A DNA stretch of 64,000 nucleotides from Agrobacterium tumefaciens (GTDB lineage: Bacteria > Pseudomonadota > Alphaproteobacteria > Rhizobiales > Rhizobiaceae): NCBI RefSeq assembly GCF_017726655.1, contig NZ_CP072309.1, forward strand, positions 985,501-1,049,500, in the 5' to 3' direction. The notes under the pieces were generated by a model. The model had not been told where the DNA came from and searched no databases. It saw only the letters and a program-made list of their open reading frames with translations. This document shows positions 1 to 8,474 of this stretch, piece after piece; the first letter of the stretch is position 1; every line of letters begins with the position of its first letter. The position numbers and the translations under genes were made by a program.

Positions 1-134
1 GCCGTGTCGCCGCGGGCATAGCTGCGGGCGCCCATGATTACAGTGACACCGGCCTCCGCCAATTGCTTTGCGATCTCCAAGCCGATGCCCTTGTTAGCGC
101 CTGTGACGAGCGCGATTTTCTTTGTATCTGTCAT
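1..134 (-). CDS. SDR family oxidoreductase, N-terminal part
   Basis: The gene starts at ATG 134 on the reverse strand and runs off the left edge, leaving 44 codons. The N-terminus is the first beta-alpha-beta unit of a Rossmann fold with the short-chain dehydrogenase glycine motif TGANKGIG at about residues 11-18, followed by an AGVTVIMGAR strand, so it should bind NAD(P)H. The active-site Ser-Tyr-Lys lies outside the window, so the substrate cannot be inferred. It is transcribed away from a TetR regulator with only 72 bp between the starts, which makes it the likely target of that regulator. Confidence 0.85.
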   Translation of the reverse strand, partial: MTDTKKIALVTGANKGIGLEIAKQLAEAGVTVIMGARSYARGDT

Positions 135-144
135 TCATTCACCT

Positions 145-165
145 TTGCATTTGGGAAGGATGCAA
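145..165. promoter_or_regulatory. Candidate TetR operator
   Basis: An inverted repeat TTGCAT / ATGCAA with a 9-nt spacer lies in the 72-bp gap between the divergent SDR and TetR genes. TetR repressors commonly bind such dyads between themselves and a divergent target. The dyad is short, so this is only a candidate. Confidence 0.35.
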
Positions 166-206
166 CGGTAAATATATGAAGGATAGTTCGGATTTTGGAT
201 TCGCAT

Positions 207-890
207 ATGGATGTGCCTCCCCCTCGCCACCTGAAGGCCCGGAAACAGCCGCGTCAGGCCCGCTCCGCCACTACGATCGACGCTATTTTCGAGGCGACTA
301 TTCAGGTTTTGATTACGGAGGGAACGCACCGGCTGACCACCACGCGTGTGGCAGAGCGCGCCGGCGTCTCGGTCGGTACGATGTACCAGTACTTTCCCCA
401 CAAGAAGTCCTTGCTCTACGCGCTCAACGAACGCTATCTCGACAAATTGGCGGAGCGCGTGGAGATGACCTGCCGTACACACCATGCTCGGTCGACCGAC
501 GAGATGGTCGAGGCGCTTATTACCACTTACTGGGAAGCAAAGACGGAGCGTAGCGATGTCACGCGCGCACTCTACAGCTCTGCGGTAGAACTGGATAATG
601 AGGCGCTGATTGATGCTTTCGCCAAGCGCATGGATGCAGCGACGAGGGCGATGCTGCTGAGCGCTCCTGATGCTCGCTACGAAAACATCGATCTCGTCAA
701 CCTCACGCTTCTCTCCGTCATCTTCGGAACGGTCAGGAATGTTTTCGAGCGCAACCTGCCACCTTCGGAGCAGACTTCCATACGCGATGAGTTGAAGCGC
801 ATGTGTCTCGCCTACCTCGCTATGGCATCCGGTGAGGTGTGTGCGACAATCCGGCCGCCTGAGGAACGACATAGATGCTTCGAGACATGA
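207..890 (+). CDS. TetR/AcrR family transcriptional regulator
   Basis: A 227-residue regulator with an N-terminal TetR DNA-binding domain. The recognition region RVAERAGVSVGTMYQYFPHK (about residues 46-65) matches the family signature, and the C-terminal helices would bind an unknown ligand. I prefer ATG 207 over an in-frame TTG at 195. Its stop overlaps the ATG of the next gene (ATGA, 887-890), so the two regulators are probably translationally coupled. It is divergent from a short-chain dehydrogenase gene, its likely target. The effector cannot be read from the sequence. Confidence 0.88.
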   Translation: MDVPPPRHLKARKQPRQARSATTIDAIFEATIQVLITEGTHRLTTTRVAERAGVSVGTMYQYFPHKKSLLYALNERYLDKLAERVEMTCRTHHARSTDEMVEALITTYWEAKTERSDVTRALYSSAVELDNEALIDAFAKRMDAATRAMLLSAPDARYENIDLVNLTLLSVIFGTVRNVFERNLPPSEQTSIRDELKRMCLAYLAMASGEVCATIRPPEERHRCFET

Positions 891-1789
891 GCGACACGCT
901 AGCCTTCGTTGAAGTCGTCGAGCGGGGAAGCTTCACCGCTGCAGCGGAGAGCTTCAGAACATCCAAGGCGCGGATCAGCAAGAAGGTGCAGGACCTGGAG
1001 CAGAGGCTGGGGGTGAAGCTCCTTCACAGAACCACCCGCAACATACGTCTGACGGAGGCGGGATCGATCTATTTTGATCGTTGTCGCGATCTCGCGCGGC
1101 TTATCGGTGACGCGGAGAGCGCGGTCGAGCAGGTGCATGGCAAACCCTCTGGGTGGTTGAGGGTGACGGCGCCGCACTGGCTAGTCACCAAGGCCCTCGC
1201 CCCGCTCATGGTCGGGTTTCGAGAAGCCTATCCAGAGGTCAAACTGCAACTGCTTCTCGACCACGACGTCAAGAACATCGTGCAGGAGGATATCGATGTC
1301 GCCTGCCGCTTGTGGAACGGCCCCATGCCCGATTCCAACCTCGCCGCCCGTCGCTTGGCCAACGTTCAGACAGGCCTTTACGCGTCGAGGCAATACCTTG
1401 AGCAGCACGGAGTCCCACAACATCCGTCGCAGCTGAAAGACCATGCCTGCCTGGTGACGCAATTGTTTTACGGGAAGCCTCAGCACTCATGGCCTTTGAC
1501 AAGGCAGAGTGAGGTAATGGATTTCCCGATCAACCCGGCGGTTGTCGCAACAGACCCGGAGGCCTTGTTCGAATTTCTGATCCGAGGACAGGGCATACAG
1601 CTCACCAATCCCCACCTCGCCCATCAAGCGGTGGAAACCGGCGACGTCGTCCGTATTCTCCCTGAATGGTCCGGACCCAGTGCCATATTGTATGCCGTCA
1701 GGGCCGGTGCACGCGTCCAGCCTCTCAAGGTCCGGTCCTTCATCGACTATCTGAGTGAGAACCTCGAAAACGTGCTGCGGCTAACCTGA
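887..1789 (+). CDS. LysR family transcriptional regulator
   Basis: A typical LysR regulator of 300 residues. The N-terminal winged HTH (FVEVVERGSFTAAAESF, then RISKKVQDLEQRLG) is followed by a type 2 periplasmic-binding-like ligand domain to the C-terminus. ATG 887 is chosen because it overlaps the TetR stop as ATGA and places the HTH at the normal distance from the N-terminus; an ATG at 875 is also in frame. Two different regulator families fused in one overlapping cistron pair is less usual than the common arrangement of LysR divergent from its target. The downstream MBL-fold gene is on the same strand after 158 bp and may be a target. Confidence 0.9.
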   Translation: MSDTLAFVEVVERGSFTAAAESFRTSKARISKKVQDLEQRLGVKLLHRTTRNIRLTEAGSIYFDRCRDLARLIGDAESAVEQVHGKPSGWLRVTAPHWLVTKALAPLMVGFREAYPEVKLQLLLDHDVKNIVQEDIDVACRLWNGPMPDSNLAARRLANVQTGLYASRQYLEQHGVPQHPSQLKDHACLVTQLFYGKPQHSWPLTRQSEVMDFPINPAVVATDPEALFEFLIRGQGIQLTNPHLAHQAVETGDVVRILPEWSGPSAILYAVRAGARVQPLKVRSFIDYLSENLENVLRLT

Positions 1790-1947
1790 GCAGTCTATCT
1801 GCTCGATCCCTCATTGTAATCAGATCGCTGACAGCGCGATCAAGGTTCAGCGCCTAATCGCCCGAACGACCACCCCTTACTTTCATCCCGTACTCGCCGC
1901 GCGCATCGAATTGCCGCTGCTCGGTGACAATGGATGAAGGATTTATC

Positions 1948-2940
1948 ATGAACAGCATAACACGACGAAACGTCCTCAAGGGGGCGTCCATGCTAGCCAC
2001 GGTCGCGGCCATTTCGGGAGCCCCCTCCCTCACGTTCGCGGCTGCCCCCAAGCAACACTTTCAGTCGCCCGGTTTTTTCAGGATGGCTCTGGGCGATCTG
2101 GAAATCACGGCACTCTCCGACGGGACACTGCCCCTCCCTCTTCCAGAAATGTATCGTGACGTGACTGCAGAGCAAGCCGCTCGACTGCTGCACGCAGCTT
2201 ACCGTGACATTCCGACTGACACATCGGTCAACGCCTTCCTCGTCAATGACGGTCAGCGTCTCGTCCTCATAGATGCCGGTAGTGGTAGCTACTTAGGCGC
2301 GGAGGCCGGGCATCTATTCGCCAACCTGGAAGCGTCCGGCTACAAGGCCTCTGAGATTGATCATGTCATTTTGACCCATGTCCACACGGATCATTCCGGT
2401 GGCCTGGTTCGGGACGGGAAGCTCGTCTTTGAAAACGCAACCCTGCATGTTCCCGCGCGTGAACTTGAATTCTGGCTGAAAACTCCGGTAGAGGCGCGAC
2501 CTAAAGACTTGAACCAGCAGCTGTTCAAGGAAGCAGAGGATTGCCTTCGGCCGTATCTCGAGCGGGGCCGGGTTGAAGTGTTTCAGGATGATAAGGAGGT
2601 AATTTCGGGTTTCCAGTCGATCATGCGCCCTGGCCACACTCCGGGCCACAGTTCGATCGTGGTTCAAAGCGGCGGCAAAAAACTGGTGTTCTGGGGCGAC
2701 ATCACGCATGGCGATATCGTTCAGTTCGAGCAGCCTGATGTGACCATCGAGTTCGACGTCGATCGTCCGAGGGCAGTGCGATCCCGGCTTGACGCCTTCG
2801 CCGAAGCCATCGCGGAAGGTTATCTCGTCGCCGGCGCGCATATTGCCTTTCCGGGGATCGGCAATGTCCTCAAAGAAGGCGAACACTTCGACTGGATGCC
2901 GGTGAATTACTCTGATGGTGAAGCTGGCATGGTGAGATGA
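1948..2940 (+). CDS. Tat-exported MBL fold metallo-hydrolase
   Basis: A 330-residue protein with a twin-arginine signal (TRRNVLKGASMLATVAA, residues 5-21, with AAA near residue 33 as cleavage region). A metallo-beta-lactamase-fold domain follows, with the zinc motif HVHTDH at residues 144-149, a GHTPGHS motif further on and FWGDITHG near the next metal ligand. It is expected to act in the periplasm as a hydrolase or lactonase of unknown substrate. ATG 1948 is favoured over in-frame GTG 1924 and ATG 1930 because it follows GAAGGA and starts the Tat n-region directly. It may be controlled by the LysR gene just upstream. Confidence 0.88.
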   Translation: MNSITRRNVLKGASMLATVAAISGAPSLTFAAAPKQHFQSPGFFRMALGDLEITALSDGTLPLPLPEMYRDVTAEQAARLLHAAYRDIPTDTSVNAFLVNDGQRLVLIDAGSGSYLGAEAGHLFANLEASGYKASEIDHVILTHVHTDHSGGLVRDGKLVFENATLHVPARELEFWLKTPVEARPKDLNQQLFKEAEDCLRPYLERGRVEVFQDDKEVISGFQSIMRPGHTPGHSSIVVQSGGKKLVFWGDITHGDIVQFEQPDVTIEFDVDRPRAVRSRLDAFAEAIAEGYLVAGAHIAFPGIGNVLKEGEHFDWMPVNYSDGEAGMVR

Positions 2941-3095
2941 GAACCTGATGGCGACGATGTAGGAGCTAGATCGTTCGTCGATGGGGGAATACATAGAGGG
3001 CACAGCAATGGGTCGCTTGTTACCCGCGTCGCCACTTATTCTCTGGTCCCATCGACGACAATTCTGATCGCGGCACGGGCTGGGTCATAGGGCCC

Positions 3096-3116
3096 GGCCC
3101 ACCTTCGGGTGGCGCC
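3096..3116. terminator. UUCG-loop hairpin between convergent genes
   Basis: CCACC-TTCG-GGTGG with three more pairs across a one-base bulge forms a compact UUCG-capped hairpin. It sits in the 247-bp gap between the converging MBL gene and LysR gene. No T-run follows on either strand, so it would be an atypical terminator at best. Confidence 0.3.
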
Positions 3117-3187
3117 TGCCTCTCGGCACGTGGACTATATGAGCGGCGTTGGCAACGATGGTGGCATCAAGCCGAACCCAGTCGAAC

Positions 3188-4075
3188 TTAGCCAATCAAC
3201 GCCAGACCTCCCTGACGCCCAACCTCGGCTTGTATTTCAGCGACGAGGCTATCAAGAGCCGGGTTCCGCGCCTTCCGTGCCCGCCGTACAACATAGGCAA
3301 GCGAAGGGGGTGCGGGTAAGCGATCGGAGATGAGGCGCATGTTGCGGCTGATATGACGATCGCTCAACAATGCGACTCCCATCCCGGCATTGACCGCAGA
3401 GACAATACCCGCCGAGCTGGAGCACTCAAAAACCGTTTCCAGAACGACATCATCCCGCCCCACATCAAGCGCCCACTTCCGGTAAAAGCAGTCATCATCG
3501 AAGGACAAGAACGGGACTGGCTCTTCGCGTCGGAGCTCTAGCTCGGGGTGGCTTACCCAGCGAAGAGCTTCATTGTAGAGAACAACATCCGTGGGCCTCA
3601 CTTCATGATCAAAAATCTGAACGATTGCGGCGTCCAACTCGGCACGCTCCAGCATGCCGCGGAGGACAAGGCTCATTCGAACCTTCGTCTTAACAGCCAC
3701 ATTCGGGTGCAGTTTTTTGAAGCGTCCAAGTACGCGTGCAAGGTCGCTGCAAGCGGTATCCTCTGTAAAACCCAGCAGCAGTCGGCCCGCGAGTGGCGTC
3801 TTCGCGAGACTCCGCAAAGCCTCGTCGTGCAGGTCTAGTATCTTGTTCGCATAGTCCAGGAGCTCTTGACCAGCTGTGGTGAAAACTGGGCCGCCTGTTC
3901 GGCGCGAGAGCAACTCGCAGTCAAGATTCAGCTCAAGTCGCCGAATCTTGTGGCTGACGGCCGATTGCGAAAGTCCTAAGGCAGCCGCTGCCCTGGTGAT
4001 TCCGCCGTGGTGCTTGATCGCGCGCATTGCCCGCAGTGCGTCAATTTCCAAACGGCGACTGTTGATCTCGATCAT
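3188..4075 (-). CDS. LysR family transcriptional regulator
   Basis: A 295-residue LysR regulator. The HTH lies near the N-terminus (GGITRAAAALGLSQSAVSHK then IRRLELNLDCELLSRR), with a LysR substrate-binding domain behind it. It is divergent from an EamA/DMT transporter gene, a common LysR-target pairing. Between the starts is an inverted repeat ATGACA-N13-TGTCAT (4116-4140) and another TGTCAT further on, which may be its binding site. The presumed target transporter is broken, so the regulator may now have no local function. Confidence 0.9.
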   Translation of the reverse strand: MIEINSRRLEIDALRAMRAIKHHGGITRAAAALGLSQSAVSHKIRRLELNLDCELLSRRTGGPVFTTAGQELLDYANKILDLHDEALRSLAKTPLAGRLLLGFTEDTACSDLARVLGRFKKLHPNVAVKTKVRMSLVLRGMLERAELDAAIVQIFDHEVRPTDVVLYNEALRWVSHPELELRREEPVPFLSFDDDCFYRKWALDVGRDDVVLETVFECSSSAGIVSAVNAGMGVALLSDRHISRNMRLISDRLPAPPSLAYVVRRARKARNPALDSLVAEIQAEVGRQGGLALIG

Positions 4076-4218
4076 CCTGACATCCGCGTCAGTGTTGCAG
4101 GGCGATCCTAACAGTATGACAGATACAGAACGAATGTCATGGCATCATCGACATTTGTCATGCGGCATTGCGATGTCGGCTCGTTAATCCTGGAACGTAG
4201 CTGCATGTACGAGGCACA

Positions 4219-5111
4219 ATGAATTTTTCGAAGGCATTAAGGGCCAACATCACCGCCTTTGTTCGTGGCCGCTATTGGCCACCCTTCTGATCGTTGGCTG
4301 GAGCTCCGGGTTCGTGGGGATCCGATATGCGAATGAGGAGGCAAGCGTCATGCTGCTGCTCTTCTGGCGCACCCTGCTGGCCGGACTGGTCTTACTTCCG
4401 TTCGCGCTGGCCTTTGGTCCCAGAATGTCGCTAGCTGCAGTCAGGTATCAAGCGTTGCTCGGGTTCATGGCGGTTTTTCTGTACCTGGGCGGTTTCGCGC
4501 TCGCCATAGAGCAGAAAGTGCCAACCGGTTTGGTAGCACTCATCGCCGACCTCCTTCCGCTTGCTGTTGCTGCCCTCTCGCAACCCGTCCTCGGTGAGCG
4601 CTTGACGACACGACAGTGGCAAGGGACCGCAATCGCAGTCTCAGGTGTGTTGATCGTATCCTTTGACAGCCTCGGTATAGGCACCGCTCCGGCCTGGGCC
4701 TATATTCTCACGGTTGGATCAATGTTGATCCTCGCTCTCGCCTCTGTTGTGAACAGGAGGAACTCAACGAGCGGCATGCCGGTCCATCAAAGTCTCTGTG
4801 TCCAAATGCTGACGGGCGCGGTTCTGTTCGGGCTTTGCGCGTCCATGCAAGGCAGCCTTGTGCCTCCTCTCACGCAGAAATTCGCGCTCGCCATGGCCTG
4901 GCTGGTGCTGATCGCGACGTTCCTAGCCTACTCGGTGTAATACACCAGCCTTCGGCTCTTCCCCGCAGCAAAGGTCAGCGCGGCCATCTACCTCAGCCCG
5001 CCAGTTACAATGCTGTGGGCATGGATGCTGTTTTCGGAGCCTCTGACGTTGATGATGCTGAGCGGGCTGGTGATAACTCTAGTCGGCGTGTGGATGACGT
5101 CTAGGCCGTAA
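4219..5111 (+). pseudogene. EamA/DMT family transporter, broken by frameshift and stop
   Basis: The EamA membrane protein is read from about 4275 (LIVGWSSGFVGIRYANEEAS) through repeated hydrophobic helices, but an in-frame TAA lies at 4938-4940. Translation of the same frame beyond it continues the family's last helices (AAKVSAAIYLSPPVTMLWA ... LVGVWMTSRP) to a natural stop at 5111. At the 5' end, the only good start (ATG 4219, MNFSKALRANITAF) is in another frame and stops at about 4290, where the transporter frame takes over. So the gene seems to carry at least one frameshift and one nonsense change. A shortened protein from TTG 4275 is possible but would lack the C-terminal helices. Function of the intact family: inner-membrane efflux of small metabolites. 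Confidence 0.75.
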
Positions 5112-5206
5112 AGGATGCGCCTTGAACAGAATTGAACCCTTGGCACCCTATTTGTCCGCGCCACTTCGAATGCAATCAGCAACCTGGCGTTCAATGGGAA
5201 GACGGG

Positions 5207-6301
5207 CTATTCGCTAAACGGAAGTTCAATATTTTCGCGGTTTTTCTTTGCGCCGTCCATTAGGACCGTTTTGAACCGGTCCGCATCTGGCGCCGGCAGC
5301 ATCCCCGCCCCGGTTCGAATAGCTTGTTGCCATGCCGCCCCGCGCTCCCATGCTTCGTTGTAGACGAGGGCCAAGTCGGCAGATCGCCTCGTCTGCTCCA
5401 GCGCTTCAAAAAGCAGCGCGGCTTGGCGAAGGTCCTTCTCACGCTTCGCTGGCCCCTGCCCGTCAGAGTGGCGGCGGCTGGCGACTATGAGCTTGTGGAC
5501 CGCATATCTAGTTGGATCGGGGACAACGACTGGGATGCCGCTTCGGTGGAGAAGTATTGTTCTTACGGGTTCCCTGATAAGAAAATCGAGAAAGCGTAGT
5601 GGATCCGCGCTGGCGCCGCCGAGGGCGGGCATCTTCGCCGGCTGATCGATGTAGTCGTCCGAGCCGCGGTTCGATGTCAAGAATTCCACCCTGTAGCCGT
5701 CGGCATTTTGAAATGCGGACGAAGCCGCTGATCCCGATCTATGTGGAACGGGCCGGAAACTGGCGTCGACGTCCTGCAGCAATTCTACGATCGGAGGCAG
5801 ACTATCTTCAACCTCTCGACTAATGGCATAATCCTGAGCGATGTCCGCATCGCCGGTTAGTATGGCGGCCATGGGAAGGCGCACGCCCAACAGCCCTGAA
5901 TAGCATTGAAAGGCCACCGTGCCGATGAGAACGCCACGAAGTCGAAAGAGACCGCCATTGGCTAAAGCTTCAACGATATCGCCTGACATTGCGTCGGGGG
6001 ATATCATCCCGCCTTCACGGGTCAGGGTGTTTACCAGGCGCCTGCGAGCGCGTAGATCGTCCTTGTCCCGCTTATGATCAGATACGCGCTGCGCTATATC
6101 CGGATCGTCAGCAGGTCCAACATAACGACGTTTCGTACCACCGTGTCCGTCCGGGATGTCGAAATACCAATACTTCCGTCCCTTGATGTTCGCCGGAGTG
6201 AATCGACCCTCCGGAGGGAAATCGGCCGTCCATGCAGCGTCGAGCGAGCGCTGACCTAGCTCGGCAAGCATAGTTTGATACATGAGATCAACTGACTTCA
6301 T
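5207..6301 (-). CDS. GSU2403-type nucleotidyltransferase-fold protein
   Basis: A 364-residue protein resembling the GSU2403 family of nucleotidyltransferase-fold proteins (NTP_transf_8, related to AbiEii-type folds). Visible family features are the N-terminal GRFTPANIKGRKYWYFDIPDG segment, a central GVLIGTVAFQCYSGLLGV strand-turn and ILTGDADIAQDYA, where the DAD acidic residues would bind metal. I chose ATG 6301. The in-frame GTG at 6364 lies inside the likely -35 box and has no ribosome binding site, whereas 6301 leaves a promoter and operator upstream. Cellular role unknown; relatives occur in toxin-antitoxin and defence contexts. No partner gene is adjacent. Confidence 0.75.
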   Translation of the reverse strand: MKSVDLMYQTMLAELGQRSLDAAWTADFPPEGRFTPANIKGRKYWYFDIPDGHGGTKRRYVGPADDPDIAQRVSDHKRDKDDLRARRRLVNTLTREGGMISPDAMSGDIVEALANGGLFRLRGVLIGTVAFQCYSGLLGVRLPMAAILTGDADIAQDYAISREVEDSLPPIVELLQDVDASFRPVPHRSGSAASSAFQNADGYRVEFLTSNRGSDDYIDQPAKMPALGGASADPLRFLDFLIREPVRTILLHRSGIPVVVPDPTRYAVHKLIVASRRHSDGQGPAKREKDLRQAALLFEALEQTRRSADLALVYNEAWERGAAWQQAIRTGAGMLPAPDADRFKTVLMDGAKKNRENIELPFSE

Positions 6302-6317
6302 AAGCTCGATTCCGATG

Positions 6318-6344
6318 TTATACTGTTTTTCAAAAACAGTATAA
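6318..6344. promoter_or_regulatory. 27-bp palindrome over the nucleotidyltransferase promoter
   Basis: Perfect 13-bp arms TTATACTGTTTTT / AAAAACAGTATAA surround one central C. On the reverse strand, TATACT (6338-6343) is a good -10 and TTGTGA (6361-6366) a fair -35 with a 17-bp spacer, so the palindrome covers the -10 and probable start site, 17 nt before ATG 6301. This is the geometry of a repressor operator. It resembles a LexA box (TACTG...CAGTA) but the half-sites are one base too far apart. Confidence 0.6.
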
Positions 6345-6364
6345 TGCTCGAGTGGAACCGTCAC

Positions 6365-6707
6365 AATAGGGAACTCGATTCTGTCGCCTTGACATAGATA
6401 TGAACCACTGACCCGTAGTGGGAACGACAGGACACTGGATGCTCGAGACCATTCATCTGATCAAAACCTGCTCCGTCACTTTCCGTAGCGAACCAGCCCG
6501 GCTTGAGATGACCTTGTGAATTGCTGACAGGTTAGGATGCTTGATTCCCTCTTCGGTAAACTTAGCAGCAAGGGCATCTGACTCGCCCGCCGGCGTTATC
6601 AAAGGGCAAGGTGTGCCGCTCAACCAACTATTTTTGGCCTGTTGATCTTCCCTGGCGTCAGGGCCATGGTCTGGGGCAATTGTCCACAATTACACGAGCT
6701 GTCCCCG
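6365..6707. other. No convincing gene
   Basis: About 340 bp between the nucleotidyltransferase gene and the MFS gene. The short frames here lack ribosome binding sites and family resemblance. I see no hairpin or repeat beyond the -35 element of the upstream gene at 6361-6366. Confidence 0.5.
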
Positions 6708-7973
6708 TCAGGCCTCACCGCGCTCAACCTCTGCCCTATGCTTGTCCGGCCGGAAAACCGCGACGGCGAAGGTAGCCATGGTCAAGGCACCGGCAATGAG
6801 AAAGGTCAGGCGCATCCCGGATGCTATAGCCGACGCCGGCGCCTGGGTGACATCCGTTGTGCCGACACCAAGGGCGAAGAAAAGGCCCATGGCCGAAGCA
6901 CCGCCAATCAGCCCGATATTACGCGACAAGCCCAAGAGCCCGGAGACGGTCCCGCGGCGGTCCTTGGCCACATCCGCTAGGGCTGCCGTATTGTTCGCCG
7001 CCTGGAACAGTTGATAACCCGGTGTAAGGACGAGAATCGACAGCACATAACCGGCGACCCCGATCACGCCCGGCACGATGGCCAGCATAAGCGCTCCAAC
7101 ACCCAGCAGGGCCAGGCCGATTGCCAGCATGCGGTGGCTGCCCCAGGCATCCACGAGCCGGCCGGATGGCACGCCGCTGACGATCGAAATCACCGGGCCG
7201 ATCGCCATCACCGCGCCGACCTCAGAAACGGTCAATCCCAGCCCGAGGCCGAGATAGAAGGGTCCCACCACCAGCGTCGTCATCATGATGGCAGCGACCA
7301 GCAGATTCATAAGGAGATTGCCGGTCAGACTCCGGTCCATCACCGACCACAGGCTCGGCGCCTTGCTATCGGCTAAGTTCGCGTCACGCGGCAGAAACGA
7401 GACTGCCAGGATCAACGCCAAGGCTGCCAACGGCAGCTGCATCCAGAATATCGCCCGCCAGCCCGACAGCGGGATCAGCAGCCCGCCGAGAGAGGGGCCA
7501 AGGGCAGTGCCGATGGCCGAGACGGTGCCGAGCAGGCCCATGGCCCGCCCTGTCTGCATCTCGCCTGCAGTCTGGCGCATCAACGCCATGGCCAGCGTCA
7601 TCAGAAATGCCGCGCCGGCGCCCTGAAACGCCCTTGCAACGATCAGCACCGACAAGGTCGGCGCGGCGGCGCACAGCCCGGTGGCCAACGCAAACAGCAC
7701 CAGGCCCAGCACGAGCATCGCCTTGGCACCGAAGCGATCGGCAAGACGGCCGGCGACGACGACGCAGACCGTCAGGCTGGCGAGATAGGCCACCGTGACG
7801 GCCTGCACCTGCGGAAGCGGCGCGGCAAAGGCCTTGGCGAGATCCGGCAGGGCGATGTTGGCAATGCTAGTGCCGAGCGAGGCAAGCCCAGTGGCCAGCG
7901 AGAGGGCGATCGTGATGCCGGCTCGACCAGAAAGCGGTCGGAGTGAATCGATGGTGTCCAATGTCGTTTCCAC
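6708..7973 (-). CDS. MFS transporter (drug efflux type)
   Basis: A 421-residue polytopic inner-membrane protein of the major facilitator superfamily. The loop between helices 2 and 3 carries the MFS signature GRLADRFGAKAM, and helix 5 carries a motif C-like GPSLGGLLI, which marks drug/H+ antiporters. It starts with GTG 7973. It is divergent from a MerR regulator across 57 bp that contain a MerR-type dyad, so it is probably the efflux pump induced by that regulator. The substrate is unknown. Confidence 0.88.
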   Translation of the reverse strand: METTLDTIDSLRPLSGRAGITIALSLATGLASLGTSIANIALPDLAKAFAAPLPQVQAVTVAYLASLTVCVVVAGRLADRFGAKAMLVLGLVLFALATGLCAAAPTLSVLIVARAFQGAGAAFLMTLAMALMRQTAGEMQTGRAMGLLGTVSAIGTALGPSLGGLLIPLSGWRAIFWMQLPLAALALILAVSFLPRDANLADSKAPSLWSVMDRSLTGNLLMNLLVAAIMMTTLVVGPFYLGLGLGLTVSEVGAVMAIGPVISIVSGVPSGRLVDAWGSHRMLAIGLALLGVGALMLAIVPGVIGVAGYVLSILVLTPGYQLFQAANNTAALADVAKDRRGTVSGLLGLSRNIGLIGGASAMGLFFALGVGTTDVTQAPASAIASGMRLTFLIAGALTMATFAVAVFRPDKHRAEVERGEA

Positions 7974-8006
7974 TTGTCAAATGATCAACTGAGGGGCAAG
8001 CTGCCA

Positions 8007-8024
8007 CTTCAAGCCAACTTGAGG
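8007..8024. promoter_or_regulatory. MerR-family dyad in the MFS/MerR intergenic region
   Basis: CTTCAAGCCAACTTGAGG contains TCAAG-N4-CTTGA and differs at three positions from the palindromic SoxR box CCTCAAGTTAACTTGAGG as I remember it. On the reverse strand TTGACC (8023-8028) could be a -35 for the MFS gene. The dyad would then fall in an over-long spacer of about 19 bp, the geometry MerR activators use. The matching -10 (CAGCTT) is poor. Confidence 0.5.
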
Positions 8025-8030
8025 TCAAGT

Positions 8031-8474
8031 ATGAAATTCCTGGATATCGGTGAGGTCGCTGCGCGCACAGGGATCAAGCCGTCGGCCCTGCGCTATTACG
8101 AGGAGGCTGGCCTGATCGCCTCGGTATCGCGTCACGGCCTGCGCCGGCAGTTTCCGCCCGAGGTGCTGCTGCAGCTCAAGATAATCGCCATGGGGAAATC
8201 TGCGGGCTTCTCGCTCGAGGAGATCGCCGGCATGTTTGGACGCAATGGCTTGCCAGATCTGCCCCGCGACCTGCTGCGTCAAAAGGCGGAGCACATCGAT
8301 CAACAGATCGCGGAGCTGACGGCGCTGCGCGAGACACTGCGTCATATCGCCGATTGTCCGGCCCCATCGCATATGGAATGCCCCACGTTCCGAAGGCTGA
8401 TCCATGGGGCCATCAAACGCGGAGGCCAGGCGAGCGGTCCCCCAAAGCGGTCATTGAAAGCGGACGAAGTATAG
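8031..8474 (+). CDS. MerR family transcriptional regulator
   Basis: A 147-residue MerR regulator. The N-terminal winged HTH is DIGEVAARTGIKPSALRYYE with the wing region GLIASVSRHGLRRQ, followed by a dimerisation helix (LLRQKAEHIDQQIAEL). The C-terminal tail has Cys and His residues (DCPAPSHMECPTFRRL) that may sense metal or redox state, but it lacks the CxxCxRxxC cluster of SoxR. ATG 8031 is chosen because the HTH begins at once; an upstream in-frame start would run through the operator. It is divergent from the MFS gene, its probable target. Confidence 0.88.
   Translation: MKFLDIGEVAARTGIKPSALRYYEEAGLIASVSRHGLRRQFPPEVLLQLKIIAMGKSAGFSLEEIAGMFGRNGLPDLPRDLLRQKAEHIDQQIAELTALRETLRHIADCPAPSHMECPTFRRLIHGAIKRGGQASGPPKRSLKADEV

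Noticed and set aside
3109..3333. 74-codon forward frame overlapping the end of the LysR gene
   Set aside because: It is mostly antisense to the LysR gene and lacks any family resemblance.
6323..6341. LexA (SOS) box before the nucleotidyltransferase gene
   Set aside because: The TACTG and CAGTA halves are separated by 11 bp rather than the 10 bp of the enterobacterial box, and alphaproteobacterial LexA uses a different motif.
6453..6689. 78-codon reverse-strand frame
   Set aside because: No ribosome binding site, no family resemblance, and it lies in a decayed-looking gap.
8031..8474. MerR protein as SoxR
   Set aside because: The CxxCxRxxC iron-sulfur motif is absent; only spaced Cys and His residues are in the tail.
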